This document shows, piece by piece, positions 9,374 to 18,825 of a stretch of DNA of 44,608 nucleotides (position 1 is its first letter; the number at the start of each line of letters is the position of its first letter). Source of the DNA: Bauldia sp. (GTDB lineage: Bacteria > Pseudomonadota > Alphaproteobacteria > Rhizobiales > Kaistiaceae); assembly GCF_020442045.1 (NCBI RefSeq), contig NZ_JAGRLA010000052.1, forward strand, positions 1 through 44,608, written 5' to 3'. Position numbers and translations under genes: made by a program. The notes under the pieces are model-generated. The model was not told where the DNA came from and ran no database searches. It saw nothing but the letters and a program-made list of their open reading frames with translations.

Positions 9374-9751
9374 GTGCCGGTGGCCAGCGAGTTCGAGGAA
9401 TTCGCCAGGGAGCTGTTCGAGCCCTTCGGGCGCGTCGCCTTCCGCCGGATGTTCGGCGGCGTCGGCATTTTCCGGGAGGGGATGATGTTCGCCCTGATCA
9501 TCGACGACGTCCTCTACCTGAAGGCGGACGACACGACGCGGGCCCGCTACCAAGCGGAGGGCAGCAACCCGTTTTCCTATGACGCGAAGGGGAGGACCGT
9601 GGTGACGTCCTACTGGCGGCTGCCCGACGGCGTCTACGACGAGCCGGAGCGCTTCGTCGAGCTCTCGCAAGAAGCATTTGCTGTGGCCGAGCGAGCGCAG
9701 GCACGGAAATCGGTGAAGGGCAGGAAGGGAAGGGCGAAGGGCACGCCCTGA
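9374..9751 (+). CDS. TfoX N-terminal-domain family protein
   Basis: This 125-residue protein matches the TfoX/Sxy N-terminal domain alone. Diagnostic stretches are FGRVAFRRMFGGVGIFREGMMFALI, DDVLYLKADDTTRARYQAEG, and FSYDAKGRTVVTSYWRLPD. The C-terminus is a short Lys/Arg-rich tail (about residues 108-125). The start is GTG, seven bases after sufA, so it is probably co-transcribed with it; a second GTG follows two codons later. In gammaproteobacteria, TfoX activates competence genes together with CRP. Stand-alone N-domain proteins are widespread in alphaproteobacteria without known function, so no competence role is claimed. It is convergent with rhlE, 18 bp apart. Confidence 0.88.
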   Translation: MPVASEFEEFARELFEPFGRVAFRRMFGGVGIFREGMMFALIIDDVLYLKADDTTRARYQAEGSNPFSYDAKGRTVVTSYWRLPDGVYDEPERFVELSQEAFAVAERAQARKSVKGRKGRAKGTP

Positions 9752-9769
9752 GGCCTCGCCTCGTCTCCG

Positions 9770-11197
9770 TCAGGACGCGGAGGCGGGACGGACCGACCGC
9801 AGCAGGAACTGGGGGATGTCTTCCTGGCTGCCGAAGGCGTTCTGCTTTTCGCGCTGCGCTTCGGAGTCATGTTTTTCGCGGCCGCGGCGCGGCTCCCGCT
9901 TCGGCTTGCGCTCTCCGCGCCCGCGTTGGGTGGCATCGCCGTTGGCGGCTTCCTCGCCGGAGGCGCCCTCCGCCGCACCATCGGCAGCCGCAGCGACGAC
10001 GTCCTGCCTGTCGGCATCGGCCTCGTGCTTGTGATGGCGCTTGCCATAGCGGGCATTGGCAAGCTCGTCGGAAGCCTCGACCTGCATCATGTCGATCGGC
10101 TGGCCGGTGAGCTTGGTGATCGCCGCGACGTATTTCTTGTCGAGCGGCGTGACGATGGTGACCGCGGTTCCCTTGCGGCCGGCGCGGCCGGTGCGGCCGA
10201 TGCGGTGGACATAATCCTCCGGGTGGGTGGGAACGTCGAAATTGAAGATGTGGCTCACCGCCGGGATGTCGAGGCCGCGCGCCGCGACGTCGCTGGCGAC
10301 GAGAAGGGTGAGGTTGTTGGCGCGGAAATCGGCAAGCGTCGCCATGCGCGAGCGCTGGTCCATGTCGCCATGCAGGGCGCCGACCGAGAAGCCGTGACGG
10401 GCGAGGGAGCGCTGGACGATCGCCACATCGCGCTTGCGGTTGCAGAAGATGATCGCGTTGGTGAGGTCTTCCGCCTCGCGGATGAGCTTGCGGAGCACCG
10501 CGCGCTTGTCGACCGAGTCGCGCCCCGAGGGGACGAGGAACTGGGAAACCGTGGTCGCGGTGGTCGCCGGCGCCGAAGCCTCGACCCGGACCGCGTTCGA
10601 CAGGAAGGTATCGGCGAGGCGCTGGATCTCAGGCGGCATGGTCGCCGAGAAGAACAGCGTCTGGCGGGTGAAGGGCAGGAGCTTGCAGATCCTCTCGATG
10701 TCAGGAATGAAACCCATGTCGAGCATGCGATCGGCTTCGTCGATAACGAGGATCTCGACACCGTTGAGGAGCAGGTTGCCGCGTCCGAAATGGTCGAGCA
10801 GCCGGCCGGGCGTCGCGATCAGAACATCCGCGCCGCGATCGAGCTTGCGCAACTGGTCGTCGAACGAGACGCCGCCGATCAGCAGGGCGACGGTGAGCTT
10901 GTGGTTGGCGCCGTATCGCTTGAAATTCTCCTCGACCTGTGCCGCGAGCTCGCGGGTCGGCTCGAGGATCAGGGTCCGCGGCATGCGCGCCCGGGCGCGG
11001 CCGCGCTCCAGCGAGGTCAGCATCGGCAGCACGAAGGATGCCGTCTTGCCCGTACCAGTCTGGGCAATGCCGAGCACATCCCGGCGCGCCAGGACATGCG
11101 GGATCGCCTGCTCCTGGATGGGAGTCGGTGTGTCGTAGCCCACCGCCTCGACCGAAGCGAGAACCTTCGGGCTTAATCCAAGTTCAGAAAATTTCAT
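9770..11197 (-). CDS. rhlE: DEAD-box RNA helicase, RhlE type
   Basis: This ATP-dependent RNA helicase probably works in ribosome assembly, mRNA turnover and cold adaptation. The 475-residue protein has the Q motif TPIQEQAIP (25-33), motif I AQTGTGKTA (46-54), Ia PTRELA (80-85), II DEAD (153-156), III SAT (184-186), and the C-terminal motif VI HRIGRTGRAG. After about residue 385 comes a low-complexity tail that is first Ala/Asp-rich and then strongly basic (RGRGERKPKREPRRGREK), as expected for RNA binding in RhlE proteins. A 233-bp divergent region with a 17-bp palindrome separates it from the cation transporter. The Shine-Dalgarno sequence is weak. Confidence 0.93.
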   Translation of the reverse strand: MKFSELGLSPKVLASVEAVGYDTPTPIQEQAIPHVLARRDVLGIAQTGTGKTASFVLPMLTSLERGRARARMPRTLILEPTRELAAQVEENFKRYGANHKLTVALLIGGVSFDDQLRKLDRGADVLIATPGRLLDHFGRGNLLLNGVEILVIDEADRMLDMGFIPDIERICKLLPFTRQTLFFSATMPPEIQRLADTFLSNAVRVEASAPATTATTVSQFLVPSGRDSVDKRAVLRKLIREAEDLTNAIIFCNRKRDVAIVQRSLARHGFSVGALHGDMDQRSRMATLADFRANNLTLLVASDVAARGLDIPAVSHIFNFDVPTHPEDYVHRIGRTGRAGRKGTAVTIVTPLDKKYVAAITKLTGQPIDMMQVEASDELANARYGKRHHKHEADADRQDVVAAAADGAAEGASGEEAANGDATQRGRGERKPKREPRRGREKHDSEAQREKQNAFGSQEDIPQFLLRSVRPASAS

Positions 11198-11260
11198 CTT
11201 TGTGAGCAGCCCGGCCCTTGGCCGAAGTCTGACGGAACGGTTTAAGACGCGACACCGTCA

Positions 11261-11277
11261 ATCGAATTGAATTCGAT
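11261..11277. promoter_or_regulatory. 17-bp perfect palindrome, candidate operator
   Basis: ATCGAATT-g-AATTCGAT is a perfect inverted repeat with 8-bp arms and a one-base centre. It lies 64-80 bp upstream of rhlE and about 154 bp upstream of the cation diffusion facilitator, inside their shared divergent region. The AT-rich arms in a GC-rich background and the central position fit a dimeric repressor site. The regulator is unknown, and either gene could be the target. Confidence 0.4.
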
Positions 11278-11430
11278 CCGGAACATATGCAAAGCCGAGG
11301 GAATGTCAACGATTACCGGGATTTAATCTAAGGTCGAGGTAAACGGCTAAGTAGATGTCCATCATGCCTCCGTGCTTTGCACCCGGGAAGCGGGTTTGCT
11401 AGGACACCCCGTCCAAAGAGATCGAACGAC

Positions 11431-12405
11431 GTGAGCGGCCACCACCACCATCATCATCATGTCGCGGAGGGCGGCGCGGGCGACCGCCGCGTGGCATGGG
11501 CGGTCGCGGTCAACGTCTTGCTGACCGTCGCCCAGGCGGTTGGCGGCATTCTCGCCGGCAGCCTGTCGCTGGTCGCCGACGCGCTCCACAATCTCAGCGA
11601 TGCCGCCTCGCTCGGTATCGCCTTCGCGGCGCGTCGCATCGCCCGCCGTCCCTCGGACGATTCGATGACCTTTGGCTACGTTCGCGCCGAGATCGTCGCC
11701 GCGCTGATCAACTACACGACGCTGATCGTCATCGGCCTCTATCTCGTCTACGAGGCGATCATCCGGTTTCTCGATCCGGAACCGGTCGATGGCTGGCTCG
11801 TCGTGATCATCGCCGGCGTGGCGCTGGTCGTCGATCTGGCCACCGCGCTGCTCACCTTCGCCCTCTCGAAGGAGAGCATGAATATCCGTGCCGCCTTTCT
11901 GCATAACGTCGCCGACGCGCTCGGTTCGATCGGCGTCATCGCGGCCGGCGCGCTGATCCTGCTGTTCGGCTGGACGATCGTCGACCCGATCGTCACCCTC
12001 CTCATCGCGGGCTACATCCTGTGGATGGCCTTCGCCGAGATCGGCGCCGCCATCCGCATCCTGATGCTCGGCACGCCGCCCGAAATCGACGTTCCCGATC
12101 TCGTCGCCGCGATGTCGGGGGTGAGGGGCGTGAAGAGCGTCCATCACCTGCATATCTGGTCGATCGACGAGCGGCATTCCGCCCTCGAAGCGCATGTCGT
12201 GCTCCGGGAGGAAGACGGCGAGGAGCCTGACGGCGAGGTCGTCAAGCAGCGCATCAAGGCGATGGTCAGCGCCAGGTTCGGCGTGAGGCACGCCATGCTC
12301 GAACTCGAACATACGGCGACCGAATGCAGGGGCGACAGCGCCCAGGTCGTCGGCCATCGGATGATGGAGACCGCGGCGGCGGGTCACGACCACCACGGAC
12401 ACTGA
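11431..12405 (+). CDS. Cation diffusion facilitator (Zn2+/divalent metal efflux), His-rich N-terminus
   Basis: This is a ZitB/CzcD-like inner-membrane metal/proton antiporter of 324 residues. The metal site is visible: HxxxD in TM2 (H53, D57 in ALHNLSDA, with D50) and in TM5 (H158, D162 in FLHNVADA). The six hydrophobic segments span about residues 20-210, followed by a cytoplasmic ferredoxin-like domain (VRGVKSVHHLHIWSIDERHSALEAHVVL). The start is GTG at 11431. The protein then begins M-S-G followed by seven consecutive histidines, encoded by mixed CAC/CAT codons, and ends with a second His cluster, GHDHHGH. Both are plausible metal-capturing ends. It is divergent from rhlE and convergent with a small exported protein gene 6 bp away. 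Confidence 0.94.
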   Translation: MSGHHHHHHHVAEGGAGDRRVAWAVAVNVLLTVAQAVGGILAGSLSLVADALHNLSDAASLGIAFAARRIARRPSDDSMTFGYVRAEIVAALINYTTLIVIGLYLVYEAIIRFLDPEPVDGWLVVIIAGVALVVDLATALLTFALSKESMNIRAAFLHNVADALGSIGVIAAGALILLFGWTIVDPIVTLLIAGYILWMAFAEIGAAIRILMLGTPPEIDVPDLVAAMSGVRGVKSVHHLHIWSIDERHSALEAHVVLREEDGEEPDGEVVKQRIKAMVSARFGVRHAMLELEHTATECRGDSAQVVGHRMMETAAAGHDHHGH

Positions 12406-12411
12406 GCGCCG

Positions 12412-12858
12412 TCAGTTGGTCGCCGGGCCGAAGATGTACTCGGTCGGCGAGAACATGTGCAATTCGAAGGTCTCGTCGAATCCGTCACTCGGGTCGACCG
12501 TCTGAAGGAAGACCGACAGGCCGTCGGCGTCCGACTCCGTCTCGTAGTCGACGACATCGAGGCCGAGGTCGGCAAGTTCGGTGATTTCGACGGACTGGTC
12601 GATCACCGCGCTGCCATCCGCCTCGTAGGCGACCCACTGGACGAACAGCCGGGCGGTCACGGGCTCCAGGCCGGTCCGGGCGATGACGACCCGGTAGACG
12701 CCGTTCCGATCGGCATCCTCCCAGGTGCCGCTGACCCGAACGTCTTCCACCGAACCGGGAATCGCCCTGACGGACTCGGCGAGATCGTCCGCGAAAGCGC
12801 TTCCGGCCAAACCGACGCCGACACTGAAGCCGGTTATCAGCGCATACTTGCGATACAT
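12412..12858 (-). CDS. Small exported protein of unknown function
   Basis: This is a 148-residue protein with a clear Sec signal peptide (MYRKYALITG... ending GSAFA, then DDLAESV), so it should be periplasmic. The mature part is acidic, has no cysteine and looks beta-rich (VSGTWEDADRNGVYRVVIA, TARLFVQWVAYEADG, FDETFELHMFSPTEYIFGP). The start is well supported by GAGGGGAA about five bases upstream. I do not recognise a named family. It lies downstream of parE on the same strand, separated by 78 bp, and is convergent with the cation exporter. Nothing in the context gives a function. Confidence 0.82.
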   Translation of the reverse strand: MYRKYALITGFSVGVGLAGSAFADDLAESVRAIPGSVEDVRVSGTWEDADRNGVYRVVIARTGLEPVTARLFVQWVAYEADGSAVIDQSVEITELADLGLDVVDYETESDADGLSVFLQTVDPSDGFDETFELHMFSPTEYIFGPATN

Positions 12859-12936
12859 ACGGTTCCCCTCACGCGACTGTCGGTCGGTAGATAGGTGACG
12901 AGAGAGGGAGGTCCACCAACCGCGGGTAGGTATCGG

Positions 12937-14997
<2,061 letters not shown>

Positions 14998-15140
14998 TGA
15001 TTTCGAGAATTCAGGAGGGCATATCGCTGTGGTCGAATCATCCAGCAGTTTGGCATTTCCGGGTCAAAGGTGCGAGGGCGTTCCTGCTACGTTCCGGATA
15101 GCGTCGACATGATGCCGGGATCAGGCTCTCCGCAAGGACC

Positions 15141-15176
15141 GGGCCTGCGGGTGCCGGCCAGATGACCGGCAGGCCC
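15141..15176 (+). repeat. Strong hairpin upstream of the sulfotransferase gene
   Basis: GGGCCT (15141-15146) and GCCGG (15153-15157) pair with CCGGC (15166-15170) and AGGCCC (15171-15176). The result is an 11-bp stem with a six-base bulge and an eight-base loop. It ends two bases before an ATG at 15179 and covers that codon's ribosome-binding region. This argues for initiation at 15221, or for translational control. There is no U-run. Confidence 0.45.
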
Positions 15177-15220
15177 TGATGACCGGCCGGCGAAGGAAAC
15201 GAGTATTGCGCGATCGGAAC

Positions 15221-16138
15221 ATGAACGGGGAAGAGACGCGGCAGACCGGCGATTCCATCCGGCTGTCCCGGATGCGCGGGCCGGACTTCTTCTGCATCGG
15301 CGCCCAGAAGGCAGGGACCCAATGGCTCTACGACCAGCTCAGCCTTCATCCCGACTTCTGGATGCCTCCGATGAAGGAGCTGAAGTATTTCAACCTTTCG
15401 CGGCCGCGGAGGCGCATCGCGGAGAAGATGCTCGGTGACGCGACAGACGACCTCGATCGTCTCAACAAGCGTCGCCATCGCGACTACCGGCGCCCGATCG
15501 TTGCCGAAGATCTGACCTTCCTTTCGGATTTCGCCGCCCTGCCGATGGATTCGATCGACATGGATGGTTACACGGCTCTCTTCGACCGGAAGGGAGGGCG
15601 GCTTACCGGCGACGTGACGCCGGCCTATTCGGCCCTGCGGCCGGCGATGGTCGATCGGATCGTCGGGCAGTTCGGCGAGGCGAAATACGTCTTCATCGCG
15701 CGCGACCCGGTCAAGCGCTTCTGGTCGCAGGTCCGCATGCATGTCTACAAGCGGCGCCTCTCGGAAGGGCTCGACGAGAAGGCGGTGGTGAAGCTCCTGT
15801 CGCAACGCCGCTACGATGCGCGGTCCTTCTCCTCCCAGATCGTCGAGACCTGGAAGAGCCGGGTCCGGCCGGGCCATTTCGGCCTCTTCTTCTTCGACGA
15901 CCTGGTGTCCGACGCCGCCAGGTTCCGGCACGACATCATCACCTTCCTCGGGGGCGATCCGGACAAGCCGACGGAACGCATCGCGCCGGACTTCAACCGC
16001 AAAAGCGGCAAGTCCTCCGCCCCGATGCCCGACCGGGTCAGGGAACTGGTCGCCGAGCGCTTCGCCGGAGAGCTCAAGGCCTGCGCCAAGAAACTCGGCG
16101 GTCCGGCCAGGGAATGGCGCAAGCTCTACGGAGTCTAG
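15221..16138 (+). CDS. PAPS-dependent sulfotransferase domain protein
   Basis: Enzymes of this family transfer sulfate from PAPS to a carbohydrate or small-molecule acceptor. The product is about 305 residues. The 5'-phosphosulfate loop is FFCIGAQKAGTQWLYDQL (about 23-40, with K30, G32 and T33). The 3'-phosphate-binding motif is YVFIARDPVKRFWSQVRMH, with Arg161 and Ser169. Order and spacing match the Sulfotransfer family of bacterial polysaccharide and Nod-factor sulfotransferases. The start is uncertain: an in-frame ATG at 15179 adds 14 basic residues, but its ribosome-binding region is inside a strong hairpin, so I prefer 15221. There is no signal peptide or membrane segment. It lies just upstream of exoR, which suggests but does not prove a role in surface polysaccharide. 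Confidence 0.88.
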   Translation: MNGEETRQTGDSIRLSRMRGPDFFCIGAQKAGTQWLYDQLSLHPDFWMPPMKELKYFNLSRPRRRIAEKMLGDATDDLDRLNKRRHRDYRRPIVAEDLTFLSDFAALPMDSIDMDGYTALFDRKGGRLTGDVTPAYSALRPAMVDRIVGQFGEAKYVFIARDPVKRFWSQVRMHVYKRRLSEGLDEKAVVKLLSQRRYDARSFSSQIVETWKSRVRPGHFGLFFFDDLVSDAARFRHDIITFLGGDPDKPTERIAPDFNRKSGKSSAPMPDRVRELVAERFAGELKACAKKLGGPAREWRKLYGV

Positions 16139-16564
16139 ACCGGCCAGGCGCGCGCAGTCCGGGAGATTCCGCCGGCGCCCGGCCGGTCGGTAAGGGCGAT
16201 CTGTTGCAGGCTCGCCACAGTGTTCCGGGAAGTTAACCTCTTGCGGGTAGAAGAAACCGACACGCCGCCGTTCGGCCATAAAGTGGCGTGAAGGGTGATG
16301 CCACATCAGGTTGCCTGCCGAGGGGGGCAACGCACCTGACCCGAAACCCGTCCTGTCACGGCCCGCGTTGCCGGGAGACGGCTATTGGTGTCGCTGCGCT
16401 GCTCGGACCCGGAGGCCGAGGTCAAGGATCGTCGTTGAAGTGCATGTTTGCGGCAAGCATAGACTTTCGGATCGGGACGCCGTGCGCGGCCCGACGCGGG
16501 TCGAGCGGACGTCGCAGGGCTGACAGCAGTCGCATGGTCCGACAGACGACGGAAGTAGTGAGCG
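16139..16564 (+). other. Long exoR upstream region with alternative inverted repeats
   Basis: This 426-bp gap has no credible gene. It contains three related elements: GTTGCC (16310-16315), GGCAACGC (16326-16333) and GCGTTGCC (16365-16372). The middle one can pair with either the first (6 bp, 10-base loop) or the third (8 bp, 31-base loop), but not with both. A weak promoter candidate, TTGAAG (16435-16440) with CATAGA (16458-16463) at 17-bp spacing, lies downstream of these, about 100 bp before exoR. A TTAACC half-site occurs near 16233. Confidence 0.45.
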
Positions 16565-17359
16565 ATGCAGGCGCGTAGCGTGTTTCCCCGACTGGTGGCG
16601 TTTGTTGCGTTTGGCGTGTTGGCCAGCAACGCGATGGCGTTCGACGTCAAGAATTTGAACGAAGAGACGGCACCGGTCGATGCTCTCGAATATGGGCTCG
16701 ATTCATACCGGAGCGGCGACAAGGAGAGCGCGATCGAGGCGTTGAGCTTCGCCGCCGACAAGGGCAACGCGATCGCCCAGTGGAAGCTCGGCCGGATGTA
16801 TGCCGAGGGCGACGGCATCGCCCGCGACGACTACAAGGCCTTCGAACTCTTCAGCGAGATGGCCGACGCCCATGCCGACGACAATCCGACCCAGCGGGAC
16901 TCGCGCTTCGTGTCGAATGCCTTCGTCGCCCTCGGCGAATATTACGAAGAGGGCATCCCGGACACCAAGGTGAAGCAGGACCTTCGCCGCGCCCGCCAGA
17001 TCTATGGCTATGCGGCATCCTATTTCGGCGACCCGGAAGCGCAATTGAAGCTCGCCTGGATGTATTATCAGGGCGAGGGCGGCGATCGTGATCCGCTGCA
17101 GGCGGCGCGGTGGGCCAAGCTCGCTGCCGACAAGGGCGATGCCGACGCGCAGGCGCTGCTCGGCCACCTGCTGTTCGAGGGTGACGGCGTGCCGCGCCAG
17201 CCGGTGCTCGGCCTCATGTACCTGACGATCGCACGCAACAAGGCCGACCCGTCCGACCGATGGATTTACGACATGCAGGAGCGGGCGGTTTCCATCGCGA
17301 CGGAGAATGAGCGCCGCACCGCCATGGCGCTCGCCGGCGATTGGGAGAAGCGGCAGTAG
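16565..17359 (+). CDS. exoR: ExoR, periplasmic Sel1-repeat regulator
   Basis: ExoR is a periplasmic Sel1-repeat protein that in rhizobia and Agrobacterium binds the sensor kinase ExoS/ChvG and holds the ChvG-ChvI pathway off. Its proteolysis switches on exopolysaccharide and represses motility. The 264-residue product is the right length (S. meliloti ExoR has about 268). It has a signal peptide (cleavage after ...LASNAMA) and Sel1 repeats around 45-85, 110-150 and 150-205, for example AQWKLGRMYAEGDGIARDDYK, AASYFGDPEAQLKLAWMYYQG and ARWAKLAADKGDADAQALLG. GGAAG lies 10 bases before the ATG. The kinase and regulator genes are not in this window. Sel1 repeats alone are unspecific, but the layout and rhizobial setting make ExoR the best call. 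Confidence 0.88.
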   Translation: MQARSVFPRLVAFVAFGVLASNAMAFDVKNLNEETAPVDALEYGLDSYRSGDKESAIEALSFAADKGNAIAQWKLGRMYAEGDGIARDDYKAFELFSEMADAHADDNPTQRDSRFVSNAFVALGEYYEEGIPDTKVKQDLRRARQIYGYAASYFGDPEAQLKLAWMYYQGEGGDRDPLQAARWAKLAADKGDADAQALLGHLLFEGDGVPRQPVLGLMYLTIARNKADPSDRWIYDMQERAVSIATENERRTAMALAGDWEKRQ

Positions 17360-17374
17360 CCTCGGCTCAGGCGC

Positions 17375-17782
17375 CTACCGGCGGGCGAGTGTCGTCACCG
17401 TCAAGGTGTCGGACCGCGCGGACTGTCCGGCCGCGGCGATGCGCTCGGCAAATGCCGGGGCGATCGCGTTCAACGGGATATCGTAGGGGATCGGCGACAT
17501 CGCCGTGCGGACCGGCGCGAAACTTGCCGCCGGCGCCTTCGGCGTGAACAGCGCCATCGGACAGACGTCCGAAATGTAGGTCCAGGTCGCATTCTCGGCT
17601 ATCGAGTCGCAGCGCGCATAGCGTTGCCGGCCATGGCAGGCGGGCAGGCAGGCATAGTCACCGACCTGGTATTGGTTCCCGGCATTGGTGCAGACGAGCG
17701 TTACCTCCGCCGCGAATGCCGGCAGGGTCGCCGCGACACCGGCCGCAACGACCAGAGACCGCATGAGGTGGTTGCCGATCAT
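17375..17782 (-). CDS. Small exported Cys-rich protein of unknown function
   Basis: This is a 135-residue protein with a Sec signal peptide (hydrophobic SLVVAAGVAATLPAFA, cleavage near residue 24-25). Five cysteines (31, 45, 49, 58 and 74) cluster in the first half of the mature chain: LVCTN, DYACLPACHG, RCDS and DVCPM. This suggests a small disulfide-stabilised periplasmic domain, although the odd number leaves one Cys free. The C-terminal 60 residues have no Cys and are Pro/Ala-rich. I chose the ATG at 17782 because GGGAGG lies nine bases before it. It is convergent with exoR (15-bp gap). I do not recognise a named family. Confidence 0.75.
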   Translation of the reverse strand: MIGNHLMRSLVVAAGVAATLPAFAAEVTLVCTNAGNQYQVGDYACLPACHGRQRYARCDSIAENATWTYISDVCPMALFTPKAPAASFAPVRTAMSPIPYDIPLNAIAPAFAERIAAAGQSARSDTLTVTTLARR

Positions 17783-17942
17783 CGCATTCCGCCTCCCTTG
17801 ACGCCGCAAGTGTCGCAACGATCCCCGACGGGCTCAACCCACAACCGCGTGATCATCTCCCGCGCGGGCAGCGCCGAGGGGAGTCCGTCGTCGAGGGGAG
17901 GAAGGGCCGTAAGCCGGTCCTTCCTCACGTCTTGCGCCGATC

Positions 17943-18236
17943 TCAGGTGTTGTAGAACGACTGCATCGTGTCGCTCGGCAGCGTCGCGCCCCGCTGGCAG
18001 CTCGCAATCGAACCGATAGCAGCCTGCGCTTGTATCTCGCTTCGGAAGAAGCCACTGACCTGGGCTTCGCCGGGCCCGGCCTTCCTGTCCGCGACATAAC
18101 AGGCGTTCCTGCCGGCATCCTGCAATACGGTCCATGCCGCTGCGTGACGTGGCTCCATCTGGGAACCGGTGGCGGCGAGGGCCGGCGCGGCCAAGGCCGC
18201 AAGTGTCGCTCCGGCGATAATCAGTCTCGAGAACAT
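17943..18236 (-). CDS. Small exported protein of unknown function
   Basis: This gene encodes 97 residues with a typical signal peptide (MFSRLIIAGATLAALAAPALA, then ATGSQ) and two cysteines in the mature part (NACYVADR and ASCQRG), which could form one disulfide. The start is chosen at 18236 because AAGGA lies about seven bases before it; an ATG two codons upstream is too close to the same site. Further in-frame extension upstream has no signal-peptide character. No family is recognised. It belongs to a row of three small exported proteins on the minus strand between exoR and xthA, possibly but not necessarily co-transcribed (gaps of 160 and 109 bp). Confidence 0.72.
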   Translation of the reverse strand: MFSRLIIAGATLAALAAPALAATGSQMEPRHAAAWTVLQDAGRNACYVADRKAGPGEAQVSGFFRSEIQAQAAIGSIASCQRGATLPSDTMQSFYNT

Positions 18237-18345
18237 GGTCATTTCCTTCTGTATGGCCGACCCTGGCGGAGGGGCCGTCGGACGGCCGTTTGCCATGAGC
18301 GAGGACGTGGGCGGGTGGGAGTGCCTGCCGCGCCCTCGGCGGTGG

Positions 18346-18597
18346 CTACTGGATGGAGACATCGCTCGCGACGTGCCTGCCATTCTGCATGGCCCAGGTG
18401 ATCCGCACCTGCTCACCCGATTTCAGACCCGGATTCTTGAAATTCTTGGGGAGGTAGTAGGTCGTGCCGTCCTGGAGGATGAGGGTCATCGCGCCGGAAT
18501 CGAAGCTCTTCACGGTCCCGGTGGCCTGGTCCGCGAGGGCGAGCGAGGTCGTGGCGAGAACCGCGGCGATCGCCGCGGGCACAATCATGCGTTTCAT
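18346..18597 (-). CDS. DUF1344-family small periplasmic protein
   Basis: This 83-residue exported protein matches DUF1344, a family seen mainly in rhizobia and relatives. The signal peptide is MKRMIVPAAIAAVLATTSLALA. The mature 60-residue domain reads QATGTVKSFDSGAMTLILQD, followed by GTTYYLPKNFKNPGLKSGEQ. This is the family's usual GTI-K-x-D...LxDG-x-x-Y-LPxxF...GxxV pattern, and it probably forms a small beta-barrel. The start at 18597 has AGGA eight bases upstream; a second Met three codons later is also possible. Function is unknown for the family. It supports a Hyphomicrobiales origin. Confidence 0.82.
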   Translation of the reverse strand: MKRMIVPAAIAAVLATTSLALADQATGTVKSFDSGAMTLILQDGTTYYLPKNFKNPGLKSGEQVRITWAMQNGRHVASDVSIQ

Positions 18598-18825
18598 GGT
18601 CTTGGTCCTGTGAGACGGCTGACGGAGGACGCCAGCTCGTTCCTTGATGAGCGGTCCTGGCTCGTCGGGTCGCGAATGGTTGCTCCATCCGCCGGCGGGT
18701 CTCCGCTCACACCCGGAGGCTAACGCCGGCCGCGCCGCCATATCCAGTTAAGGAAACTTAATCCTGTCCGGCCGCCGACGACCACGCATCCGCCCGATTT
18801 GGCGAGTCATGGCGGGATTGCGGCA

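Noticed and set aside
11440..11460. The run of seven His codons could be a cloning tag.
   Set aside because: Codons are mixed CAC/CAT, the surrounding DNA is native intergenic sequence, and a second His cluster ends the same protein.
18748..18761. TTAAG-gaaa-CTTAA, which resembles a CtrA box.
   Set aside because: Spacing between the TTAA halves is six instead of seven bases, and it lies downstream of xthA rather than in a clear promoter.
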